From contig JAISYA010000209.1 in the NCBI GenBank assembly GCA_031270205.1, forward strand, positions 1 to 20,027: a stretch of DNA of 20,027 bases. Direction: 5' to 3'. A model generated the notes under the pieces. That model had not been told where the DNA came from, did not search any database, and worked only from the letters and a program-made list of their open reading frames with translations. How positions within the stretch are numbered: the first letter of the stretch is position 1; each line of letters opens with the position of its first letter. The position numbers were made by a program, and so were the translations under genes. This DNA is from Treponema sp. Its GTDB lineage: Bacteria > Spirochaetota > Spirochaetia > Treponematales > Breznakiellaceae. Shown one piece after another: positions 7,332-13,072 of the stretch.

Positions 7332-8702
7332 CTAGCCCGCCACGGGTATAATGCCCAAGAGCAGCCCCGAAATCAGCATGACAAGACTCATCCCCCAGAC
7401 CCAGAAGAAACTGGTTTTGATGTGTTCGTTGATTTCGACTTCCGCGAGGCCGCAGCCCAGGAGCGTGGCGGGAACCATGGGGCTGATAAAGCAGGCCAGG
7501 TTACGGCAGACTACCATAGTGACGGCCACCGCCGCCGGGGGAACATTGTAGGAACCGGCTACGCTGATCACCACCGGCAGAACCCCGTAATAATAGGAAT
7601 CCGTGTCAAAGGCCAGTGCCAGGGGCGCTGAAAAAATGCCGATAATGATCGCCGTATAGGGGCCAAGGACGGGAGGGATAACGCTTACCATAAGAGCGCC
7701 CATGGAATCCATCATCCCGCTTTTCTGGAGAATCCCCAGCAAAACTCCCGCGGCCAGCAGGGTGGAAGACATCATCACCGCGCCTTTGGCGTGCGCCCCG
7801 ATACGGGCCGACTGGACCTTGTTGCCGGGGTAGTTCACCAGGAGGGCGATGGCGGTGGCTATCATAAACAAATAGAACGAAGGTACGTTGACAAAGCAGA
7901 GGGCGGCGATGGTCGCCAGCGTAAGGACCATGTTGAACCAGAAAAATTGGGGCCGTCTGAGGGCGGTTTTTTCTTCCGTGGTTTTGGCTTCTCCGCCGGC
8001 GCTCAGGCTGGGTTTGAAATCCGGATCGTAGCCCGCGCCGTTTTTAATTTCCATTTTCCCCACAATAAAAGAGACGACAAAAGCGAGAATCACCCCCACC
8101 CCCTGCATGGGGAGGATGCTCCGCCATAATTCGCTGGCGTCCATGCTGATCACCGAAGCGGCCCTGAGCGTGGGACCTCCCCAGGGAAGCAGGTTCATCA
8201 CCCCCATGGAAGAAGTAACGATTAACATGAGGGAGGTGTTGCGCATTTTGAGCCGCTTGAACACCGGGTACATAGCGGGGATCGTGATGAGGAAGGTGGA
8301 TGCCCCGGACCCGTCCAGGTGGCCGATCATGGCGATGAGGGTGGTGAGTATACATACCAGGATCACGTTGTTGCCCGCTTTTTTTGCCAGGCCGCCGATG
8401 ATCCGTTCAAAAAGCCCCGCGTCGTCCATGAGGCAAAAAAAGGTGATCGAAAAAATGAACAGGGCCGCCGTTTCATAGGTACCCTGGACGCCCTCCCTGA
8501 TAAACCTGCCTGCGGTAAGAAAGGAAAACGGTTCCAGAACCTTGCCGTTCATCAGGGCGGCTTCGGGCAGAAATCCCGCAAAACCCGCAATAAGGACCAT
8601 TACCGTCGGAACCGCGATAAAAGCGATGGCGGGGACGGTGATTTTTTTCAACAGCAGGAAAACGATAATACCGACAATGAGAAATCCGAATAAACCCAGC
8701 AT
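7332..8702 (-). CDS. CitMHS-family citrate/H+ (metal-citrate) symporter
   Basis: Inner-membrane secondary transporter, 456 aa with roughly a dozen hydrophobic segments, beginning MLGLFGFLIVGIIVFLLLKK. The family-like region GHLDGSGASTFLITIPAMYP is at about residues 127-146. A second Gly/Ala-rich half carries FDTDSYYYGVLPV, and a hydrophilic central loop (about 215-235) separates the halves. The ATG is preceded on the minus strand by AAAAGGAG with 6 bases spacing. It sits downstream of pheS with a 100-bp gap that holds a small hairpin and a weak candidate promoter (TTGTAC, 17 bases, AATAAC), so it is probably its own unit. The transported carboxylate may be citrate with a divalent metal; this is assigned by family only. 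Confidence 0.88.
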   Translation of the reverse strand: MLGLFGFLIVGIIVFLLLKKITVPAIAFIAVPTVMVLIAGFAGFLPEAALMNGKVLEPFSFLTAGRFIREGVQGTYETAALFIFSITFFCLMDDAGLFERIIGGLAKKAGNNVILVCILTTLIAMIGHLDGSGASTFLITIPAMYPVFKRLKMRNTSLMLIVTSSMGVMNLLPWGGPTLRAASVISMDASELWRSILPMQGVGVILAFVVSFIVGKMEIKNGAGYDPDFKPSLSAGGEAKTTEEKTALRRPQFFWFNMVLTLATIAALCFVNVPSFYLFMIATAIALLVNYPGNKVQSARIGAHAKGAVMMSSTLLAAGVLLGILQKSGMMDSMGALMVSVIPPVLGPYTAIIIGIFSAPLALAFDTDSYYYGVLPVVISVAGSYNVPPAAVAVTMVVCRNLACFISPMVPATLLGCGLAEVEINEHIKTSFFWVWGMSLVMLISGLLLGIIPVAG

Positions 8703-8762
8703 CTAATGCTCCTTTTCTTGTTATTTGAGCCGCTAAGATCCGGTACAACCCAACGGCTATAC

Positions 8763-8780
8763 CGCGGAACCTGCTCCGCG
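8763..8780 (-). terminator. Hairpin downstream of pheS
   Basis: A 6-bp perfect stem (CGCGGA / TCCGCG) with a 6-base loop lies 23 bases past the pheS stop. No U tract follows, so it is either a weak terminator or a 3'-end protecting structure. Confidence 0.35.
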
Positions 8781-8802
8781 AAGGCTCATCCTGTTCGGAA
8801 CA

Positions 8803-10416
8803 TCACCCGGCGTTTTCTTTCGTCCTTCGCAGGCGCACGTTCTCGATATTGTAGCTGAAAAGTTCCCGGAGATCGTTAATGCCCAGCGCCATCAGGGCCA
8901 TGCGGTCTATGCCCAGGCCCCAGGCGGCCACGGGCACGTTTACGCCCAGGCTTTCGGTAACTTCGGGACGGAAAATACCGGAGCCGCCGAGTTCAAACCA
9001 GCCCAGTACCGGGTGCTTGATGTGCACCTCCACCGAAGGCTCGGTAAAGGGAAAATAGCCGGGCACGTACTTTACCTCTTTCGCGCCGGCAACCTCTCTG
9101 GCGAACATATCCAGCATGCCCAAAAGGGTGCGGAGGTTCACGTTTTCGCCCAGAACAATGCCCTCGGTCTGGTAGAAGTCCGGCAGGTGTGTGGCGTCCA
9201 CGCGGTCATAACGGAAACAGCGGACAATGCCGAAGTACTTGCCGGGAATTTCCGCCCCGGGCAGGGTTTTGGCGGAGAGTACCGTACCCTGACTGCGGAG
9301 TATGAGCCTGCGGGTAAAGTCCCGGTCAAAGGCGTAGTTCCAGCCCCGGCTGCCGGTTGCGCCGCCTGATTCGTGGGCCGCGGCTATGTTGGAAAGCCAC
9401 GGCTCCTCAATGGCTTTGGCTTTTTCAGGCTCGGCGATGCGGTACACATCGTGGATGTCCCTGGCCGAGTGAAACTGCGGCATGAAGAGAGCGTCCGAAT
9501 TCCAGAACTCGGTTTCAACCAGGGGGCCGTCGAATTCCTGGAAGCCCAGGGAGGCGAGTTTGTCTTTTACATTTTCAAGAAATTGCGCGTAAGGATTCGT
9601 GCGGCCCGGGTTGAGCCTTGTGGGAGGCGTTTTGACGTTATACGATCTGAAGGCCCTGCCTTTCCAGCTTCCCGTTTCAAGCATTTCCGCCGTAAGGGTT
9701 CCGATTTCGTCGCCGGTGATGCCGGCGGCCCTGAGCGCGGCGGCTACTGCTTCCGCGGGGACGGAGCCGTCCTCGGATACGGTAAAGCCAAAGAACACCG
9801 TTTCCCGGTCAATCTGGCGGAAGGCCGCGTCCGCAGCTCCCCGCTTTTTTGAGATGCCCGCCATGACGCTTTTTTCCACGTCACTGAGGGAGGCTTCGGC
9901 AATCAGGCCGCCTTCCGCCGCGGCGGCCCTGTCCAGCAGGCCGCGCAGGACTGTGAAATGTTCAAGCGCGGGCCGGCCGTTTTCAAGCCGGTCCGGGGGC
10001 AAAGCCATAATCACTTTTTTCCCGCCGTCCATGGCAAGCACGCCGAGTTTGGAAAGACTGCCGAACGCGCTGCCTATATCCCTGTTTTCCAGTTTCAGCG
10101 TCCGGGCTATGTCGGGCAGGCTCAGGCCGCTTTGAATCCGAATCAGTTCGATGATCCGTTCTTCCGGGCTTCCCTTTTCCTTCCATTCCCGTCCCAGGGC
10201 GGTCAGTTCGTAAAAAAACGCCGTTACGCGGCGAATTTCGCTTACGAGTCCCTTATCCGCAAGCCAGGACAGGGCCTGATTGCCGTTGCCGGGCTTGAAG
10301 CCCAGTTCTTTTTCAACCTTTTCGATGGTCAGTTCATCGTCTTTTGCACAGGAAAGGATGATCCGTATTTCCAGAGGATGCAGATTTTTTACCGTGTTCT
10401 GAATATCAATCAACAT
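8803..10416 (-). CDS. pheS: Phenylalanyl-tRNA synthetase alpha subunit, archaeal/eukaryotic type
   Basis: Catalytic subunit of (alpha-beta)2 PheRS, charging tRNA-Phe. From the chosen ATG it is 537 aa, far longer than typical bacterial PheS (about 330-350 aa). Residues 1 to about 240 contain repeated winged-helix-like DNA/RNA-binding modules. The class II core follows: ENVKDKLASLGFQEFDGPLVETEFWNSDALF, motif 2 RCFRYDRVDATHLPDFYQTEG, and motif 3 GLGIDRMALMALGINDLREL. This form is characteristic of archaea, eukaryotes and spirochaetes. The frame is open 24 codons further upstream (a hydrophobic Leu-rich stretch), but that lies across the promoter. ATG 10416 gives the expected MLIDIQNTVKNLHPLE start. 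No ribosome-binding site precedes it. pheT is not in the window. Confidence 0.96.
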   Translation of the reverse strand: MLIDIQNTVKNLHPLEIRIILSCAKDDELTIEKVEKELGFKPGNGNQALSWLADKGLVSEIRRVTAFFYELTALGREWKEKGSPEERIIELIRIQSGLSLPDIARTLKLENRDIGSAFGSLSKLGVLAMDGGKKVIMALPPDRLENGRPALEHFTVLRGLLDRAAAAEGGLIAEASLSDVEKSVMAGISKKRGAADAAFRQIDRETVFFGFTVSEDGSVPAEAVAAALRAAGITGDEIGTLTAEMLETGSWKGRAFRSYNVKTPPTRLNPGRTNPYAQFLENVKDKLASLGFQEFDGPLVETEFWNSDALFMPQFHSARDIHDVYRIAEPEKAKAIEEPWLSNIAAAHESGGATGSRGWNYAFDRDFTRRLILRSQGTVLSAKTLPGAEIPGKYFGIVRCFRYDRVDATHLPDFYQTEGIVLGENVNLRTLLGMLDMFAREVAGAKEVKYVPGYFPFTEPSVEVHIKHPVLGWFELGGSGIFRPEVTESLGVNVPVAAWGLGIDRMALMALGINDLRELFSYNIENVRLRRTKENAG

Positions 10417-10417
10417 A

Positions 10418-10445
10418 ATTATACCAAGAATAACAGGATTGAGAA
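10418..10445 (-). promoter_or_regulatory. Extended -10 promoter abutting the pheS start codon
   Basis: On the minus strand TGGTATAAT (10426-10418) is a perfect extended -10 element. A partial -35 (TTCTCA, 10445-10440) lies 16 bases upstream. Only one base separates the -10 box from the pheS ATG, so the transcript would begin at or within a few bases of the start codon. There is no Shine-Dalgarno sequence. Confidence 0.6.
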
Positions 10446-10450
10446 ATGTG

Positions 10451-10491
10451 GGCAATAGGAACAGAGCGCACAGCGCAGGGAGCAGCACAAT
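10451..10491. repeat. Purine-biased intergenic repeat, copy 1
   Basis: A run of GCA/GAGC-like units (CAGAGCGCACAGCGCAGGG...) ends in CAGGGAGCAGCACAAT at 10476-10491. The minus strand at 13002-13016 has a near match, CAGGGAGCACAATA, lacking an inserted GCA. It lies between the pheS and antitoxin promoters. Function unknown. Confidence 0.45.
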
Positions 10492-10502
10492 GAATATTCA
10501 TT
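10489..10502. promoter_or_regulatory. 14-bp palindrome, candidate antitoxin operator
   Basis: AATGAATATTCATT is a perfect palindrome ending two bases before the -35 box of the toxin-antitoxin promoter. VapB-type antitoxins normally bind palindromes overlapping their own promoter, alone or with the toxin, so this is the obvious autoregulation site. The role is inferred from position. Confidence 0.45.
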
Positions 10503-10503
10503 A

Positions 10504-10532
10504 TTGTTTTTTGCCGTTTTTCATAGTATGAT
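10504..10532 (+). promoter_or_regulatory. Sigma-70 promoter of the vapBC-like pair
   Basis: TTGTTT (10504-10509) and TATGAT (10527-10532) are separated by exactly 17 bases. The antitoxin ATG starts at 10539, about where transcription should begin, and no Shine-Dalgarno sequence lies between. The message is therefore probably leaderless. Confidence 0.6.
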
Positions 10533-10538
10533 TGTCCT

Positions 10539-10829
10539 ATGACTATTGAACAAACCGTTGAAGTTCCGGCAGGCCGCCGGATTACCCTCGACATCCCTCC
10601 TGAATTCCCCGCCGGGAAACGGGTGACGGTCCTCGTGGTTGCGCCGGACAGCGTGACGCCCCCCCGCCGTCGGACTCCCGAAGAGGCGATTGAATACTGC
10701 CGGGGCCTGGGCAAGCGGCTGGGGGTCCGCCTGACAAGCGACGACCTGATTGCAATGCGGCGCGAGGATCAGGCGCTGGAGGAAGCGCAGTACCGCCGCT
10801 TGTTCCACAAAGACGAAGACGGGGATTGA
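10539..10829 (+). CDS. VapB-like antitoxin (small protein upstream of a PIN toxin)
   Basis: 96 aa. The N-terminal half is beta-rich (VEVPAGRRITLDIPPEFPAGKRVTVLVVAP), as expected for a dimeric DNA-binding antitoxin head. The second half is charged and helical (TPEEAIEYCRGLGKRL, then acidic EDQALEEAQYRRLFHKDEDGD), suited to wrapping the toxin. I cannot name its exact antitoxin family. Its role is inferred from the 4-base overlap with a PIN-domain gene, its size and its charge distribution. Start ATG 10539 follows the promoter directly. It is likely autoregulated through the adjacent palindrome. Confidence 0.75.
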   Translation: MTIEQTVEVPAGRRITLDIPPEFPAGKRVTVLVVAPDSVTPPRRRTPEEAIEYCRGLGKRLGVRLTSDDLIAMRREDQALEEAQYRRLFHKDEDGD

Positions 10830-11239
10830 TTTACCTGCTTGACGCATGCGCCCTGCTCGCCTGGATTAACGAAGAAAAAGGGAAAGGGTATGAAGCGGTT
10901 GACGCCCTGTTGGACCGCGCCAGGACAGGTGAAATTACCATCTGCATGAGCATTATTAACCTGACCGAAGTTTACTACGGCCTTATCAGGGATATGGGCG
11001 CGGAAATGGCCGGCAAAATTATGCGGGATGCGGAAGACCTTCCCATACATATCATTGAAAACGTTACCGGCGCCGTGTACCGTGAAGCCGCCCGCTTCAA
11101 GGCCGCTTACTCCCTGTCCCTTGCGGACGTGTTTCTCTGCGCCACGGCTCAAAGCCTTTCCGCCGTTGTGGTGACCAAGGACAAGGAAATTGCGGCGGCG
11201 GAACAGTCGGAGGGGCTTTCCGTGTTTTGGATAACGTAA
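10826..11239 (+). CDS. PIN-domain VapC-like ribonuclease toxin
   Basis: 137 aa, normal for VapC. The acidic catalytic residues are readable: Asp6 (YLLDACALLAW), Glu48 (INLTEVYYG), Asp101 (LSLADVFLCATA) and Asp119 (VVTKDKEI). It would be a Mg2+-dependent endoribonuclease that cleaves tRNA or rRNA when its antitoxin is degraded; the target is unknown. No ATG is available. The start is TTG at 10826, overlapping the antitoxin stop (TTGA), which keeps toxin translation low and coupled to the antitoxin. A pyrimidine-rich repeat and a hairpin array follow. Confidence 0.88.
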   Translation: MIYLLDACALLAWINEEKGKGYEAVDALLDRARTGEITICMSIINLTEVYYGLIRDMGAEMAGKIMRDAEDLPIHIIENVTGAVYREAARFKAAYSLSLADVFLCATAQSLSAVVVTKDKEIAAAEQSEGLSVFWIT

Positions 11240-11243
11240 AACC

Positions 11244-11271
11244 TTCTTTCTTTGCTCTCTGCTTGTCGCTC
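11244..11271. repeat. Pyrimidine-biased intergenic repeat, copy 2
   Basis: Positions 11248-11263 (TTCTTTGCTCTCTGCT) are identical over 16 bases to 13037-13052. It starts four bases after the PIN toxin stop codon. Confidence 0.55.
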
Positions 11272-11301
11272 CACGCGCCGCGCGGCCATACCGCCGAGCC
11301 G

Positions 11302-11523
11302 TTCCGGCTTAAGCTTTAGTCATTGAAGCTTAAGCCGGAATCGTTGCGGCCATAGCTTGAATCGTTCACGCTATGGCCGAAACGGCGCGGCCAGGGGCCG
11401 GAATCAACCGAATTCGGGCTACAATTGTCCGAATTCGTGATGAAAAGGGGCCGGGTAGAACCGGGGAACCTCCCCGGAGCCGCCGCAGACCCGGACGCGC
11501 CCCATTTTCGTACCGCAGGTACG
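11302..11523. repeat. Dense array of at least six consecutive hairpins
   Basis: The roughly 345 bases between the PIN toxin and the lipoprotein hold no convincing gene but many inverted repeats in series: 15-bp perfect stem 11302-11316/11326-11340; 10-bp stem 11347-11356/11370-11379, extended by a 4-bp inner stem (14 of 15 pairs); 5-bp stem 11388-11392/11396-11400; 9-bp stem 11409-11417/11429-11437, enclosing the palindrome ACAATTGT; 6-bp stem 11461-11466/11472-11477; 6-bp stem 11509-11514/11518-11523. Arms are themselves rich in 6-base palindromes (AAGCTT and CTTAAG twice each, GAATTC twice). None has a terminator U tract. It could be a structured RNA, a palindromic repeat element or a recombination site. 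Confidence 0.75.
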
Positions 11524-11584
11524 CGGCATCCGGTTCCTCCGTTCACGAGCTTTCGTAACGCAATGACTTTCACCCCTGCGCTCC

Positions 11585-12731
11585 CTAGGGCGTGTATGTC
11601 TCTATGCTCAGGGTCATGTATTCGCTGATCGCGCCGCCAGTCATGGCCGCCCCGTCCCAGCCCCCGCCCCGGAAGCCGTTGCCCCAGTTATCGGAGGTAT
11701 CGTTGCCCGCGTAGGGGCTGCCGGAGACTATGCTGTCCCATGCCGTAACGCCGGAGGGGACCTTCACGGTGACGGATGTGGCCGAGTAGATTTCGCCAAT
11801 CGGATTTATTTCCAGGGTAGGGACCGCAGCGCCCAGGGTAAGGGCAAGAGACCCTGTGCCCCTGAAGGGCAATATGCCGATGGTCGTTGCCGCCGGGAGG
11901 CTTACCGTTGCCAGGGTGGTACAGACCAGGAAGGCGTAATCGCCCACGGTTTCAACGGCTGGGGCCTGCAGTTCCGTAAGGGCGGTAAAGTGCTTGAAGC
12001 TGGAGTTAGAGTTAGAGTAATCTCCCGCCTTGATGCTTGTTGCTTCTTTGGGCAGGGTCAGGGTGACGATCTTGTCCTTGCCGGCGCTGGTTGTGTAGTC
12101 CGGGTTGAATTCCGTGCCGCCCATATCGCAGTCCGTTAGGTCCAGGGCTATTTTTTTGGCCTGGCCGTCCAGCATAGAGAGAAGGCCCGTCCAGCCGCCG
12201 CTGGAAAGGTCGATGGCCAGGAGCAGGGGGACGGGGTCGGAGAGGGTTCCGGCCTGGGCCGCGGCGCTGAGGTAGGCCACGGCGTCGGCAAGGGAGGCCA
12301 GAGCCTTCCAGCGGACCGTGACGGTCCACTCCGCTGTGGAGCCGTCGGCGGCGGTAACGGTGTACAGGTAGCCCTTGGGCGGCCGGACCAGGGTCTGGAC
12401 CACCCCGGAAGCGGGGCTGACGCTGACGCCCGAGACGCTAATGTCGGGGGTAAAGCTCCCGGTACCCAGGGGAACAACCACATCGACGGTCCGTTTCGCC
12501 GTATCAATGACGGTACTCACCGCGCCGGACACGATAAAGTCGGTGATCGCCTTGGCGGAACCTGGGGCAGGGGCAGGAGTAGGGCTGGGGGCAGGGGCAG
12601 GGCTGGGGGCAGGGCCGGAGTCAGTGTCAAGGTCAAGGCCGGTACCGCCGCCACCGGTAGGGCAGGCGGCAAACAAGAGGACTATTGCCAGCGCGGACGC
12701 GGCAATACCGAACAGATTCTTTCTTTATCAT
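11585..12731 (-). CDS. DUF5018/BspA-like LRR lipoprotein with apparent +1 frameshift near its start
   Basis: Secreted, probably lipid-anchored surface protein of about 380 aa. The frame that carries the protein encodes a lipoprotein signal (NLFGIAAS...LLFAAC) at about 12718-12665, then a Pro-rich linker (PAPSPAPAPSPTPAPAP). A domain beginning AKAITDFIVSG and ending TAEWTVTVRW follows, resembling DUF5018 modules, and then BspA/LRR_5-type repeats (TALTELQAPAVETVGDYAF, TTLATVSLPAATTIG). The only ATG with a good ribosome site (AAGGAG 12738-12743, ATG 12731) is one base out of frame: its codons run through AAG AAA, and one G at about 12719 must be skipped to reach AAT CTG. In-frame stops (TGA, TAA) lie just upstream of the signal-peptide frame. 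It could be a decayed gene, a sequencing error or programmed/phase-variable shifting. Confidence 0.75.
12561..12616. repeat. G-rich short tandem repeat encoding the Pro-Ala/Ser linker
   Basis: Imperfect 6-bp and 18-bp units (GGGGCA, GGGCTG) on the plus strand, the template strand of the lipoprotein gene, give PAPSPAPAPSPTPAPAP. Eight or more runs of three to five Gs could form quadruplexes, and copy number is likely to vary between strains. Confidence 0.7.
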
Positions 12732-12757
12732 ACGTTTCTCCTTTTTAATGGGGATAT

Positions 12758-12793
12758 AAAAAAACCGGTACGCCCCTGTGCGGAGGCGTCCGG
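12758..12793 (-). terminator. Intrinsic terminator upstream of the lipoprotein gene
   Basis: On the minus strand CCGGACGCC (12793-12785) pairs with GGCGTACCGG (12774-12765) with one bulged base and a 10-base loop. Seven Us follow (12764-12758). It lies only 27 bases before the lipoprotein ATG and about 280 bases after the DUF4340 stop. It is therefore placed to end either a short leader/small RNA or read-through from upstream. Confidence 0.8.
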
Positions 12794-12868
12794 CATTTTC
12801 GCGTGGGTAATGAGGGGAAGCCCTGTGGGCAGAGTCGTCTCCCCGGAAAAAGATTCAGGTGAGTATAT
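12758..12868 (-). ncRNA. Candidate sigma-54-dependent small RNA or attenuated leader
   Basis: Bounded by the predicted sigma-54 start (about 12868) and the terminator at 12758, giving an RNA of about 110 nt. Besides the terminator hairpin it can form an internal stem: GGGGA/TCCCC (12840-12844 with 12814-12818) around GCCC/GGGC with an ACA loop (12820-12830). No good reading frame is evident. It matches no riboswitch class I recognise. A regulated leader controlling the lipoprotein by termination/read-through is the main alternative. Confidence 0.35.
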
Positions 12869-12878
12869 ACAGAGAGAG

Positions 12879-12895
12879 AGCAAAATCCGTGCCAG
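12879..12895 (-). promoter_or_regulatory. Sigma-54 (-24/-12) promoter
   Basis: The minus strand reads CTGGCACG-GATT-TTGCT, matching the YTGGCACG-N4-TTGCW consensus at every specified position, with correct GG-to-GC spacing. Transcription would begin about 12 bases past the GC, near 12868. Spirochaetes such as Treponema encode RpoN (established). An imperfect dyad (TGCGATGATAATTGCG, about 12917-12932) lies upstream but closer than a usual enhancer. A TATACT sequence just downstream could serve as an alternative sigma-70 -10 box. Confidence 0.6.
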
Positions 12896-13001
12896 TCGAT
12901 ATTACTGAAGAAAACGCAATTATCATCGCATTCCTCTATTGCTGGGGAACAGTGTAGCACGGTTGGACGGAAGAGGCATCTCGGCGGGCATATCTCACCT
13001 T

Positions 13002-13072
13002 ATTGTGCTCCCTGCTCATTCTTCGCTCTTCATTCGTTCTTTGCTCTCTGCTCTCTGCTCCCTGTTCTCTGC
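13002..13072. repeat. Pyrimidine-biased degenerate tandem repeat, copy 3
   Basis: About 70 bases of CTCTGCTC/CTTCGCTC-like units lie directly after the DUF4340 stop. The segment 13037-13052 is identical to 11248-11263, and the left end resembles 10476-10491 in reverse complement. The rest of the 341-bp gap (12732-13072) holds the sigma-54 site and terminator listed separately. Confidence 0.55.

Noticed and set aside
10417..10488. 24-codon N-terminal extension of PheS
   Set aside because: It spans the extended -10 promoter; PheS homology begins at MLIDIQNTVKNLHP.
11302..11523. Integron attC sites next to a toxin-antitoxin cassette
   Set aside because: No GTTRRRY/RYYYAAC core pairs at the right positions; the stems are too perfect and short.
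12732..12870. Known riboswitch (TPP, c-di-GMP, guanidine) upstream of the lipoprotein
   Set aside because: ACCTGA and a few GC stems are present, but I could not match the conserved core of any class.
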